From contig CALDSD010000087.1 of NCBI GenBank assembly GCA_937911325.1, forward strand, positions 1-50,979: DNA of 50,979 nt, given 5' to 3'. Below the pieces are notes generated by a model. The model had not been told where the DNA came from. It made no database searches and saw only the letters and a program-made list of their open reading frames with translations. This stretch comes from an uncultured Neomegalonema sp. GTDB lineage: Bacteria > Pseudomonadota > Alphaproteobacteria > Rhodobacterales > Rhodobacteraceae. Numbering within the stretch: the stretch's first letter is position 1; each line of letters begins with the position of its first letter. Positions 1-8,590 of this stretch are shown here, one piece after another. The translations under genes and the position numbers were made by a program.

Positions 1-2
1 GT

Positions 3-560
3 GTAAGAGTTCGGTCCACGCCCTCCGAGGAGAACTTGACGTTCTTGGACTCACGGAGCGGCTTGCCGTCCTTCTTCCAGGAGACCTGGGCGTCGGCGGT
101 GGCCTACGCGAACATGTCGCCGGTCGTCTCGCAGTCGATCGACCTGAAGTTCTTCTGCGGCACCGAGCACACTTCGATGTCGACAAAAGCGTTCGACGCG
201 CTGGACGGCGCCTTGCAGGACGCGGTGATGGAGTCGGCGTATCTGGCCCAAGTGCACGTCCAGTCCGCCAACGAGGCCTCGCTGGTGAACACGGTCGGCT
301 TCTCGGATCCGCAGCTGCCGAACACGATCTTCGCTGAGAACGGCGTGCGCTGCGCATTCCTCGGCGACGATCAGATCAAGATGGCCGAAGAGATGTGCTC
401 GCCGGAGTTCAACCCGGAACCCTGGTCCGATTGGCGCGAGCGCCTGAACAAGTGGGCCGGCGGCATCGACACGTACGACATCGTGCACAAGGTCGCTCGC
501 GAGATCCCAGCCGACACGTTGGCCGAGAATGTCGAGCCGCGTCGTTGGTGGCGCGGTTGA
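3..560 (+). CDS. dctP: TRAP transporter solute-binding protein DctP, C-terminal part
   Basis: Only the C-terminal ~185 residues are in the window; the reading frame is already open at base 3 and ends with TGA at 558-560. The remaining sequence looks like the second half of a DctP-type periplasmic binding protein: a long alpha-helical stretch containing 'DALDGALQDAVMESA' and the late 'EFNPEPWSDWRERLNKW' helix. In this family the protein captures a carboxylate or related acid in the periplasm and hands it to the DctQM membrane pair, here encoded directly downstream on the same strand. The 140-bp gap to dctQ carries a perfect stem-loop. Substrate cannot be told from this fragment. No clean ATG exists in the fragment that would make it a complete gene. 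Confidence 0.85.
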   Translation, partial: VRVRSTPSEENLTFLDSRSGLPSFFQETWASAVAYANMSPVVSQSIDLKFFCGTEHTSMSTKAFDALDGALQDAVMESAYLAQVHVQSANEASLVNTVGFSDPQLPNTIFAENGVRCAFLGDDQIKMAEEMCSPEFNPEPWSDWRERLNKWAGGIDTYDIVHKVAREIPADTLAENVEPRRWWRG

Positions 561-580
561 TCGCAGTGTGACATCCTAAC

Positions 581-604
581 CGTTCGGCGGGGCGCCGCCG
601 AACG
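581..604 (+). promoter_or_regulatory. Stem-loop between dctP and dctQ
   Basis: CGTTCGGCGG pairs perfectly with CCGCCGAACG around a GGCG loop, 20 bp after the dctP stop. No T-run follows, so a partial attenuator or an mRNA 3'-end stabiliser is more likely than a full terminator. This fits high binding-protein and low permease expression from one operon. Confidence 0.7.
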
Positions 605-700
605 GGTTCACATCAAGATCGGTTCCGGATCGAAGATCAGGACTCGGTCGAGGCCCAAGACCCGGCCGACAGACGCCGGGCACGGGGAGGAAAAATCGGT

Positions 701-1372
701 ATGTCTTCAATGCTCGCCGAGGCGTGGGGCGTGTTCGCGTCCCTTTTCACCAATGACGCGTGGGAGATCCGCGAGGCTCTGCGCACGCCAGGCGCGTATG
801 TCGCCGGCCTCGTCTTTACGATCGTCGGCGGTTTTGCCGTTCATCTCATCTATCGCTACGTGCCGATCATCGAGCGCAACCTCGAACGCTCCGTGATGGT
901 TGCGAGCTATCTGATCATCGCGGCGATTATCTTCGTCGAAGTGTTCCGTCGCTTCGTCCTGAACGAGCAGGCGCCTTGGTCGACGACGCTGCCGCCGTTC
1001 CTGTTCCTCGTGATGACCTGGTTCGGCTGCGCCTACAACGTGAAGCTGCGCACGCACCTGGCCTTCAGCGAGTTCCGCATGAACATGCCGCGCGGCGGGC
1101 AGTTCCTCTGTCTGTCGCTTGACGCGTTGTTGTGGCTGGGGTTCTGCGTGATCGTCATCGTGACGAGCGCGCGCCTGACGGCGAACTCCGCGGCGAACTT
1201 CCAGATCCTGCTGGGAACCGACGACGTTCTGCAGTGGTGGTTTCTCGTCACCGTGCCGTTGGCTTTCCTGCTGATGGCGGCGCGGGTGATCGAAAACTAC
1301 CTCGACGACATCCGAAGGTTCCGATCCGACGAACAAATGATCAGCCAAGCCGTCATCGGCGGCGGCGAATAG
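701..1372 (+). CDS. dctQ: TRAP transporter small permease DctQ
   Basis: A 223-residue membrane protein with four hydrophobic segments (about residues 30-55, 65-85, 95-115 and 140-200, the last containing two helices), matching the four-helix DctQ subunit. It is somewhat longer than the usual 160-200 residues because of an N-terminal extension. The internal 'VFRRFVLNEQAPWSTTLP' resembles the conserved R-x2-P-W-x-E-E region of DctQ proteins. GGGAGG lies upstream of ATG 701. It sits between the binding protein and the large permease, with dctM starting 11 bp after its stop. It forms the membrane complex with DctM, which drives sodium-coupled uptake of an organic acid. Confidence 0.9.
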   Translation: MSSMLAEAWGVFASLFTNDAWEIREALRTPGAYVAGLVFTIVGGFAVHLIYRYVPIIERNLERSVMVASYLIIAAIIFVEVFRRFVLNEQAPWSTTLPPFLFLVMTWFGCAYNVKLRTHLAFSEFRMNMPRGGQFLCLSLDALLWLGFCVIVIVTSARLTANSAANFQILLGTDDVLQWWFLVTVPLAFLLMAARVIENYLDDIRRFRSDEQMISQAVIGGGE

Positions 1373-1383
1373 GAGGGCTGACC

Positions 1384-2745
1384 ATGAGCGACGCCGACTG
1401 GATCACGCTGATCTCGATCTCCGTCACAGTGCTTTTCATGCTGGGCGTGCCGGTGCTGCTGGTCATCGCCTACTGGGTGATCGGCTGCAGTTTCGTCATC
1501 GACCTCACGCTGGACAACATGGGCGCGGCGCTTTCTGACGTGTTCACCGACGGCTTTGCGCTCTTGGCGATGCCGCTTTTCATCCTCACCGGGGACCTGA
1601 TCAACAAGTCAGGCATCGCCCGACGATTATCGGATTTCGCCTATTCGTGTCTGGGATGGGTGAGGGGCGGCCTCGCCATGGCGAGCCTGGGCGCCTGCGG
1701 CCTCTTCGCCGCGATCTCGGGCTCGAACTCCGCGACGACCGCCACGATCGGCTCCATGCTGCATCCGGAGATGGTCAAGGGCGGCTATGACGAGCGCTTC
1801 TCGGCGGCGACGGCCGCGGCGGGCGGAACCGTCGGCATCATCATCCCGCCGTCGATCATCTTCATCGTCTACGGCTTCCTGATGAACCTGCCGATCTCGG
1901 ACCTGTTCGTGGCGGGCATCATTCCCGGTGGGATGATGGTGATCGCGATGCAGTTGGCCTGTTTTCTGATCTGCTGGCGTTATGGCTGGGGACATCTCAT
2001 CGCGCTGCGACTGGGACGCGTCGTGAAGACGGCGATCGGCGCTTGGCTTGGCTTCTTCGCCATCGGCCTTGTGCTCTGGGGGATTTACACCGGCAAGTTT
2101 TCACCGACCGAGGCCGCTGGCGTGACCGTGGGGTTCTGCCTGATCGTCGGCCTGGTCTCTCTGCCGCTGTTCCGGATGATGGGGTCGCCCGATCAGCACC
2201 GGCCGACCGACGATAAGAGCTTCAAGGAGATGCTCGTTGTGGAGGGCTTTAAGGTCACCGAGATCCCCTCTGTGACGATGCGTTCCGCCCAGATCACTGG
2301 AATTCTGGCGCCGCTGATCGCGATCTCGGTTGTGATGCAGCAGATCCTGTCGCTCTTGGGCGCGCAGGAGGTGATCGGCAATTTCGTGACCAGCATGGGC
2401 GGCTACACGCCGGTTTTGCTGACCGCGATGGCGATCGTTTTCGTCTCGGGCATGATCCTGGAGAGCTTGCCGGTGACGATTATCCTCGCGCCGATTCTCG
2501 CGCCGATCGCGCACTCGGTCGGCGTCGATCCGGTTCATTTCGCCGTGATCTTCCTCGTCGGCGCGTCGATTGGCTTCATCACGCCGCCCTATGGGCTGAA
2601 CCTCTACGTCGCCAGCGGGGTCACGGGCGTGCCATATTTCCGGCTGCTGAAGTTTTCGACGGCCTATTTGGTCGCACTGCTCTTGGTCTGGTTCATCGTT
2701 GCGTTCAACCCGGTCCTGGCCACAATGCTCCTCCCAGACCGTTAG
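1384..2745 (+). CDS. dctM: TRAP transporter large permease DctM
   Basis: 453 residues and about 12 hydrophobic segments, the usual size for the DctM (ion-transporter superfamily) subunit. Typical DctM signatures are visible: 'AMPLFILTGDLINKSG' near residue 60, 'GSNSATTATIGSMLHPEM' near 115 and 'TPPYGLNLYVASGV' near 400. The start is ATG 1384 with AGGAGG just upstream; the frame is open far upstream, but that part overlaps dctQ and has no TRAP character. Together with dctP and dctQ it forms a complete TRAP importer. The IclR regulator begins 18 bp after its stop, so the four genes are probably one transcript and IclR is the likely local regulator. Confidence 0.93.
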   Translation: MSDADWITLISISVTVLFMLGVPVLLVIAYWVIGCSFVIDLTLDNMGAALSDVFTDGFALLAMPLFILTGDLINKSGIARRLSDFAYSCLGWVRGGLAMASLGACGLFAAISGSNSATTATIGSMLHPEMVKGGYDERFSAATAAAGGTVGIIIPPSIIFIVYGFLMNLPISDLFVAGIIPGGMMVIAMQLACFLICWRYGWGHLIALRLGRVVKTAIGAWLGFFAIGLVLWGIYTGKFSPTEAAGVTVGFCLIVGLVSLPLFRMMGSPDQHRPTDDKSFKEMLVVEGFKVTEIPSVTMRSAQITGILAPLIAISVVMQQILSLLGAQEVIGNFVTSMGGYTPVLLTAMAIVFVSGMILESLPVTIILAPILAPIAHSVGVDPVHFAVIFLVGASIGFITPPYGLNLYVASGVTGVPYFRLLKFSTAYLVALLLVWFIVAFNPVLATMLLPDR

Positions 2746-2763
2746 GAGAAGGGAGAGCGACGC

Positions 2764-3570
2764 ATGGATGGCGCGGATGTCGAACGCGCGTCGGAGACTA
2801 TCCCGCCGAACCTTCGACTTCTTCTGGTGCTGGAGGCTGTGGCTCAGGCGGGAAGCCCTGTTACGCCGACGGATGTGAACGAGCAGCTGAAACTGCCGAA
2901 GCCGACGATCCACCGGCTTTTCGCTACGCTGGAGGCCGAGGGGTTTTTGCAGCGCGAGCTTGATGGGCGCTCTTACACAGCTGGGCGGCGGCTGCGGCTG
3001 TTTTCGGCGAATGTGCTCACATCGCTGAGGGTTCGAATGGCGCGCGTCGCTGTGCTGTCCGCGTTGGCGGAGGAGATCGGCGAAACCTGCAACATCGCGC
3101 TCCCCGACCGGGAGGCCATGGTCTATCTCGATCGGGTTGAGACGAAGTGGCCGCTGCGCATCCAGCTGCCGATTGGAACGAATGTGCCGTTCTACTGCAC
3201 CGCCAGCGGTAAGATGTATCTGGCGTCGCTCAATCCATCGCACCTGAATCGCTACCTTGGCGCTGCGAAGTTGGAGGCGCGCACATCCTCGACGATCACG
3301 GATCGCAAGGCGCTGCGCGAGGAGATCGCCCGCACGCGAGATCGCGGCTACGCGATCGACGCCGAGGAATTCATGGACGGGATGATCGCTCTCGCTGTGC
3401 CTGTTCTGGACGATCAGGGCAGGCTGCTGGTGACGCTTTCGTTCCATGCTCCGACACAGCGGTTGCGGGTTGCGGACGCCATGGCCCATCTGGATCGCCT
3501 GCGCGCGGCCGCGCGCGAACTTGGCCATCTCGTCATTTACGATGAGGACCCAAAGCCATCGTCGGAGTAG
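2764..3570 (+). CDS. IclR family transcriptional regulator
   Basis: 268 residues. The N-terminal winged helix-turn-helix covers about residues 18-80, with recognition-helix sequence 'LPKPTIHRLFATLEAEGFL'. The C-terminal IclR effector domain runs from about 90 to 260, with 'YLDRVETKWPLRIQLPIGT', 'FYCTASGKMYLA' and a closing 'SFHAPTQRL' typical of the family. IclR proteins repress or activate catabolic and transport genes in response to small acids. It is the last gene of the TRAP operon, which argues that it senses the imported substrate or its product. Start ATG 2764 follows AGGAGAAGGGAG. The gene is complete with nothing unusual. Confidence 0.93.
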   Translation: MDGADVERASETIPPNLRLLLVLEAVAQAGSPVTPTDVNEQLKLPKPTIHRLFATLEAEGFLQRELDGRSYTAGRRLRLFSANVLTSLRVRMARVAVLSALAEEIGETCNIALPDREAMVYLDRVETKWPLRIQLPIGTNVPFYCTASGKMYLASLNPSHLNRYLGAAKLEARTSSTITDRKALREEIARTRDRGYAIDAEEFMDGMIALAVPVLDDQGRLLVTLSFHAPTQRLRVADAMAHLDRLRAAARELGHLVIYDEDPKPSSE

Positions 3571-3589
3571 CGGATTTGCGTCTTGGGCG

Positions 3590-3618
3590 TTGATCACCAA
3601 GATCAGATCTTTGATCAA
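3590..3618. terminator. Nested palindrome between convergent iclR and eamA
   Basis: TTGATCA (3590-3596) pairs with TGATCAA (3612-3618). Inside it AAGATC (3599-3604) pairs with GATCTT (3606-3611) around a single A, leaving only a CC bulge. It lies 19 bp after the iclR stop and about 100 bp past the end of the convergent EamA gene, so a bidirectional terminator is the simplest reading. The four GATC sites are also methylation or binding targets in principle. Confidence 0.45.
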
Positions 3619-3714
3619 ACGTCAGCCTCTGGTCTTCGTGCTGCGAGAGGTGCTCCGTTGATGGGTGGAACCGGTCTGTGCGCCTGCCGCGAAGTGCGGG
3701 AACACGACCGCCGG

Positions 3715-4626
3715 TCATCCTCTGTTGATGCGCCGGCGGGCTGAGCGAGCGGATAGCATGGAAATGCCGGTGACTGCGCCAACGACCACAACGGCGCCGA
3801 TCCATTGAGCCGTGTTCAGCCTCTCGGCCAGTGCGGCGCTCGCCAGAGCGATTGCAAAGACAGGCACCAGGTTGAGATACATTCCGGCAGTTGAGGCTTC
3901 TGTGCTCCGCAATCCGATCAAGTACACATAGAACGCCAAGCCGTAGTAAATCGCGCCGGTCGCAACCGCGGACCCGGCGACGGCCACGGACCCGACCCGG
4001 GTCTCTGCGAGTTCGAGCGCTGCGCCGCCGCCCCATGCCGCGGCAGCCACGAACCAGGCTGCGATCTGAACGACGATCAGGGCGGAGAGAACATCCGCCT
4101 TCGCGCTGAGGTCGCGCATCCAGACCACGTAGACCGCCGCGCAGATCGTGGACGCCGCCGCGAAGGCGATGCCGGCGCGCCGTCCGACCGCATCGGGTTC
4201 AGATCCGCCCATGACGATGCTCGCGACGCCGAGGAAGGCGATCACGGAAAGGGCGAGCACCGCAGGGGAGACGCGTTCCCCCAAAAGACCCCAGGCGAGC
4301 GCGATGATCACCACAGGTTGGGTTGCGAAAATGACCGACGCCTCGCTCGCCGATATCAAGGCCAGCGCCATGATGGTTCCCAGAGATCCAACGCCGAGGA
4401 CGACACCTGCGAGAAAAGGCCGTGCGAGGTCGGGCAGCGGTTCTCTCGCGCGGACGTTCCACAGGTTGACCAAGGCGAGGAATGCAAGTCCGCCGAGCAG
4501 CTGCAGCGTCAGAAACGGCAAGGGGTCGATCACCGCGTCCGACCTGGACAGCAGTGACTTCGCCAGCACGGACCCAAGGGCCAAAAAGAAGGCCGAAGCG
4601 ACGAAATACAAGTGGGTGAGGGGCAC
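3715..4626 (-). CDS. EamA/DMT family transporter
   Basis: 303 residues and about ten transmembrane helices in two homologous EamA halves (roughly 5-140 and 150-295), e.g. 'GTIMALALISASEASVIFA' in the first half and 'GLRSTEASTAGMYLNLVPV' in the second. These are inner-membrane permeases, mostly exporters of amino acids or metabolites; the substrate is not predictable. I chose GTG 4626, which has AAAGGA six bases upstream; a TTG at 4662 would add 12 residues of non-membrane sequence. The gene diverges from a LysR regulator with a palindrome between them, a standard arrangement for a LysR-controlled exporter. Confidence 0.88.
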   Translation of the reverse strand: MPLTHLYFVASAFFLALGSVLAKSLLSRSDAVIDPLPFLTLQLLGGLAFLALVNLWNVRAREPLPDLARPFLAGVVLGVGSLGTIMALALISASEASVIFATQPVVIIALAWGLLGERVSPAVLALSVIAFLGVASIVMGGSEPDAVGRRAGIAFAAASTICAAVYVVWMRDLSAKADVLSALIVVQIAAWFVAAAAWGGGAALELAETRVGSVAVAGSAVATGAIYYGLAFYVYLIGLRSTEASTAGMYLNLVPVFAIALASAALAERLNTAQWIGAVVVVGAVTGISMLSARSARRRINRG

Positions 4627-4668
4627 GAGACATCCTTTCAAACCCTTGATACGCCGTGACAAGAAATG

Positions 4669-4699
4669 TACTCAAACAAGGAAAGTTCTTTTTTGAGTA
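4669..4699. promoter_or_regulatory. Candidate LysR operator in the EamA/LysR divergent region
   Basis: A perfect dyad TACTCAAA (4669-4676) and TTTGAGTA (4692-4699), separated by 15 bp, lies between the divergent starts at 4626 and 4716. LysR proteins typically bind interrupted dyads of this kind near their own promoter. Confidence 0.5.
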
Positions 4700-4715
4700 A
4701 CTCTGAGTTTTCTGA

Positions 4716-5651
4716 ATGAACGTTCCCAACTTGACGGCCTTGCGCGCTTTCGAGGCCGCCGCCCGCCTTGGCAGCTTCAAGGCGGCGGCGGACGAACTGC
4801 ATCTGACGCCTGCGGCCATCAGCAGAAGCGTTGCGCGTCTGGAGGAGGAGCTGGGGGTCAGCTTGTTCGATCGCATGCACCGGGCGGTGTCGCTGACGAC
4901 GGTCGGGGCTCAATATGCCCAGCGCGTGTCTGACGGGTTTCGTTGCCTGGCGACGGAAGAAGCGGAAACCAGCGCCAGACAACCGCGGGTCGTTCTCACA
5001 GTGGAGGCGACCTTCTTGCGGCAATGGCTGTTGCCGCGCTTAAGAGATCCAAGTTTCAAAGAACTCGGGGTCTCATTGACGGTTCGCGCCCATCACGACC
5101 CGCCTCGGACGATCCCGTCTCAGGCCGAACTCGCCATCGTTTGGGGATATGCGAACTATTCGGGGCTCAAGCGCATCCGGCTTGTGTCCCCCAAGACCAT
5201 TCTGGTCGCAGCAGCCGAGCTCGGCGTGACGGAGCTCTCGCAAGCGTCCCGGTCCGGCCTGATCCACGAGTCCAATGACCACTGGTGGCGCCTGGTCTAC
5301 GCCGAGGCCGGTCTCGACTACCCCGACGCGGCGCCGGGCTTGACGCTCACGCGCTGCGACCTTCCGATCGAAGCGGCGCGACTGGGTCTGGGAACAGCGG
5401 TCGGCGACGACGTGATCGCGGAGCAGGAGCTGCGATCGGGGACGCTTGTTCCGGTGCGCGGTCCACGGCTCGAAACGCAAGACTACTTCCTCCTGACGCG
5501 GAGAACGCCAACTGGGCCGGGCAAGGCCTTTACCCAATGGCTCCTCAAGGAGGCCGAGCGGTTTGGCGCTTGGCAACGGGACTTCGCCGGGGACGTGTTC
5601 GACGGAACGCGCTCCAACACAGGAAACGCGGCTCGGGAGGTCAGCGCATGA
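4716..5651 (+). CDS. LysR family transcriptional regulator (GcvA-like)
   Basis: 311 residues. The N-terminal LysR helix-turn-helix is clear at about residues 6-65: 'LTALRAFEAAARLGSFKAAA', then 'ISRSVARLEEELGVSLFDR'. The rest is a periplasmic-binding-like effector domain, with features of the GcvA subgroup such as 'VEATFLRQWLLPRL'. It diverges from the EamA transporter and overlaps the following GST gene by four bases (ATGA), so it probably controls both. No strong Shine-Dalgarno precedes ATG 4716, but the HTH begins immediately after it, so the start is well placed. The effector is unknown. Confidence 0.92.
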   Translation: MNVPNLTALRAFEAAARLGSFKAAADELHLTPAAISRSVARLEEELGVSLFDRMHRAVSLTTVGAQYAQRVSDGFRCLATEEAETSARQPRVVLTVEATFLRQWLLPRLRDPSFKELGVSLTVRAHHDPPRTIPSQAELAIVWGYANYSGLKRIRLVSPKTILVAAAELGVTELSQASRSGLIHESNDHWWRLVYAEAGLDYPDAAPGLTLTRCDLPIEAARLGLGTAVGDDVIAEQELRSGTLVPVRGPRLETQDYFLLTRRTPTGPGKAFTQWLLKEAERFGAWQRDFAGDVFDGTRSNTGNAAREVSA

Positions 5652-6358
5652 GCTTTATCCTTTATTCTTATCCTGACTGCGCGAGCCATGTCGTGCGCAT
5701 GGCGCTGGAGGAACTGGGCGCGCCCTATCGTGACGAGATCGTCGACATGCGCGCGGGCGCACAGCAGAGCCCTGAGTTTCTGCGCCTCAATCCGCGTGGT
5801 CTGGTGCCGGTTCTCGCCGACGAGGTTTCCGGCGCAACGATCTCCGAGACGGGCGCGATCCTCCACTTTCTCGCCGACTGGAGCGGGCGTCTGGCCCCGT
5901 CGACGGCGGACCTGACCGCGCGGGCTGCTTTCTGCCAACGCCTGTACTTTCTGTCGAACACGCTCCATGCGGATGCGCAGCTCCAGTACTACACGGCCCG
6001 ATATGTCGGCGAAGATCTGGCCGAGGCCGCTCGGCCGGCTGTGCATGCGCGCATGCGCGCCCATTTCACGTTGCTCGATTTGGCGATCGCGCAACGTGGC
6101 GGGCCTTGGTTGCTCGGCGGCGATCTCAGCATGTGCGATTTCTATCTCGGCGGATGCGCGCGATGGTCGCTGATCGCCCCGCGTCATGCGCCGCTGGAGC
6201 CGGAAGCAATCTCCAGCCTGCCGCATTTGAGCGGCTTGCTGGAGCGGTTGGAGGCGCTTCCCAGCGTCGTCCGCGCATTCGACGCCGAGGACACGCCTCG
6301 TTCCGCCTACTTCCGGTCGCCGGTTCGATCGCTGCGAACCGCGCACGCAACGGACTGA
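5648..6358 (+). CDS. Glutathione S-transferase family protein
   Basis: 236 residues. The N-terminal thioredoxin-like GST domain (about 1-80) contains 'LNPRGLVPVL' with the cis-proline VP pair and 'ETGAILHFLADW' with the glutathione-contacting residues. An all-helical C-terminal domain follows (about 90-220). GSTs conjugate glutathione to electrophiles or act in peroxide and dehalogenation chemistry; the class cannot be fixed from this sequence. The start ATG overlaps the stop of the LysR gene (ATGA), which indicates translational coupling and co-transcription. The frame is open upstream of 5648 but overlaps LysR. Confidence 0.88.
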   Translation: MSFILYSYPDCASHVVRMALEELGAPYRDEIVDMRAGAQQSPEFLRLNPRGLVPVLADEVSGATISETGAILHFLADWSGRLAPSTADLTARAAFCQRLYFLSNTLHADAQLQYYTARYVGEDLAEAARPAVHARMRAHFTLLDLAIAQRGGPWLLGGDLSMCDFYLGGCARWSLIAPRHAPLEPEAISSLPHLSGLLERLEALPSVVRAFDAEDTPRSAYFRSPVRSLRTAHATD

Positions 6359-6517
6359 GCAAGAGCGCCAGAGGCGTCGATCCGTCAGCAATAAGTCGGC
6401 GGGCCGATCTCGCCATGATGAAAGCGATAAAGAGAGAGTTCTCGCCTCGCCGTCGAAGGGGAGTATCCTTCCAGGTCAGAAGTCTCGGCGGATGCTGTGA
6501 AAAGAGGAACAAAGTGC

Positions 6518-8587
6518 ATGACCCTGCGCGGAACGCTTTGTCTGGCTTTGTGCGTCGCGTGCGCGATCGTCGCTGCGGCTCCCACGTCGCTCCGAGCCTC
6601 GCCGACGGATGCGGCGCAGTCCGTCGTTTCGGTTCTGCCGGTCTGGCCCGGGCACGCTCAGGGAGGGGCGGGGGCCAGACCGGGCGTCGCGCCGGAAGGC
6701 AGCGGCGTCGTCATACTTGAAGGCGATGTCGTCGCCACTGCGTGGCATGTCGTCGAGCCTGCGGACAGCATCGACGTCAGGTTGCCGGACGGTCGCGTGG
6801 TCGCAGCCAAGCTGATCGCCCATGACGCGCCCAGCGACATCGCTTTGCTTCGGATCGAAGCACATCTGCCCATCCTCGAGGTCGCGGCGGAGGTGACGCT
6901 GGCCGCGCCGGTCTGCGCGCTCGGGAATGCTTATGGTCTTGGCCTGTCGGTTTCCTGCGGCGTCGTCTCCGCCTTGAACGTCAGCGAAGCCGGGTTCAAC
7001 CCTGTTGAGGATTTCGTCCAAACCGACGCGGCGGCCAATCCGGGCGTTTCCGGGGGCGCGCTGGTTGATGCGGACGGGCGCCTGGTGGGGATGATGTCGG
7101 CGATTTTCGCGTCCAGCGGCGAAACCAACATCGGGGTGAACTTCGCGGTTTCCAGCGATCTTCTTTTGCGGGTCGGCGAGGCGCTCCTTGAAAGCGGAGG
7201 CGTCGTTTACCCATCGCCGGGATGGCGTTTGGAGCGACCGGATCGAGAGCAGCTGGCGAAGCGGGCCGGCGCCGTCGTCGCAGAGATCGAGCCCGACCGC
7301 CCAGCCGCCCTGGCGGGCGTCGAGCCGGGCGATCTGATCACGCGCATCGGCGAACGCGACGTGCGAAAACCGCGGGACGTCCTGTCGGCGATCGCGGTTG
7401 CTCGCCCCGCAGACGGATCGATCGCAGTCGTCCTTGAGCGCAACGGCCAAGAGCGAGAACTCGCCCTCGCCCTGGACGCGCTCTCAGAAGCGCAGCAAAC
7501 CGGCGAAGCAGTCTCTGGGACGCCGGTCGAGGCGACGGACTGCCCACACCCTGAACCGGTCTGCCGGGCGCGCCAAGGGGTGTTTCCGATCTCGAGCTTT
7601 GACCCCATCGCCAGCGCGACGCGCATCGGTTCAGACCTGCTTGTCACCAATCGCCATGTCGTTGGAAATCGCGCTGACGCCGTCGTCTACACGCCGGCTG
7701 GACCACGGGGAGCCACGGTGGTGCCGACCGCTTATGAGGGCGATCTTGCGCTGCTCCGCGTAGACGGGTTGCCGGTGGACGGGATCGTGTTTTCGCTCGA
7801 ACGTGCGGTCGAGCTCACAAACCAGGACGCATTCTTCGCGGTGGGCGCGGATGTCGCTCGGCAAGAGGTCCGCGTCTTCGACCCAGGCGGCCTTTTGCTG
7901 CCGCCAGCCGAAGGCGCTGCTCTGGCCAGGCTTCATGTGGCTTCGCTGATGCAGCCGGGCGTCAGCGGCGGCGCCTTGGTGGACGCGACGGGCGCGCTCG
8001 CCGGCATTGCGGTCGGCGGCGGCGACCGGCGGTACGAGGCTATTCCGATTGAGGACGTGCGCGAAGCGATCGCATCGCAAAAGGATCCGATGGCGAGCGC
8101 GACCCAAGAAGCCTTGGGAGAGGCGTTGGCGCAGTGCGCCGCAGCGCTTGATGGAACCGACCCAAGAAGAACGGACAAGCCGCTTGCGGAAGTGATCTCC
8201 GAGCCGTGTCTCGCCGCCAAGAACCAGGGGCTCTTGCTTGAGGCCGGACGATCCCTCGCCCAGGCCGGCGCGATAGAAGCGGCGATCGCGCTTCATCAGG
8301 CTGCTGTCGATCAGACGCCGAACTCGATCAACGCGCGGATCTCACTGTTGGTTTCGATGCAGCTTGGCGGTCGGTTTCCAGAGATGACGATGCATGCGCG
8401 TTGGCTCATGCAGGCGGCGCCAGACGACGCGACGCTTTTACGTTTTGCAATCCAGGCGGGCATTTGGGGCGATGAGCCGGAACTGGCCGAGGAGGCGTAC
8501 GCGCGGCTTGCCGCGGCAGACCCGCGTCAGGCTGAAGCTGCGCGCCGTTTCATCGATAACGCGCCGCCGGCTCCGCCCCGCCGTTGA
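6518..8587 (+). CDS. Exported tandem trypsin-like serine protease with PDZ domain
   Basis: 689 residues in a rare layout. After a signal peptide (about 1-27, ending near 'PTSLRA') comes a first trypsin-like domain with H77 (TAWH), D107 (PSDIALL) and S178 (PGVSGGAL). A PDZ domain spans about 240-325, then a second trypsin-like domain carries its own complete triad: H380 (TNRH), D409 (EGDLALL) and S483 (PGVSGGAL). The last ~150 residues are helical and TPR-like ('GAIEAAIALHQAAVDQTPNS'). The first half looks like DegP/S1C proteases; the second is a divergent copy without its own PDZ. ATG 6518 is preferred over GTG 6497 because AGAGGA lies nine bases before it and the signal peptide starts there. 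It probably acts in periplasmic protein quality control. It ends 3 bp from the convergent subtilase gene. Confidence 0.85.
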   Translation: MTLRGTLCLALCVACAIVAAAPTSLRASPTDAAQSVVSVLPVWPGHAQGGAGARPGVAPEGSGVVILEGDVVATAWHVVEPADSIDVRLPDGRVVAAKLIAHDAPSDIALLRIEAHLPILEVAAEVTLAAPVCALGNAYGLGLSVSCGVVSALNVSEAGFNPVEDFVQTDAAANPGVSGGALVDADGRLVGMMSAIFASSGETNIGVNFAVSSDLLLRVGEALLESGGVVYPSPGWRLERPDREQLAKRAGAVVAEIEPDRPAALAGVEPGDLITRIGERDVRKPRDVLSAIAVARPADGSIAVVLERNGQERELALALDALSEAQQTGEAVSGTPVEATDCPHPEPVCRARQGVFPISSFDPIASATRIGSDLLVTNRHVVGNRADAVVYTPAGPRGATVVPTAYEGDLALLRVDGLPVDGIVFSLERAVELTNQDAFFAVGADVARQEVRVFDPGGLLLPPAEGAALARLHVASLMQPGVSGGALVDATGALAGIAVGGGDRRYEAIPIEDVREAIASQKDPMASATQEALGEALAQCAAALDGTDPRRTDKPLAEVISEPCLAAKNQGLLLEAGRSLAQAGAIEAAIALHQAAVDQTPNSINARISLLVSMQLGGRFPEMTMHARWLMQAAPDDATLLRFAIQAGIWGDEPELAEEAYARLAAADPRQAEAARRFIDNAPPAPPRR

Positions 8588-8590
8588 AGG

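Noticed and set aside
2101-3618. 505-residue minus-strand open frame
   Set aside because: Arg/His/Gln-rich shadow lying over dctM and the IclR gene, which both have clear family sequence on the plus strand.
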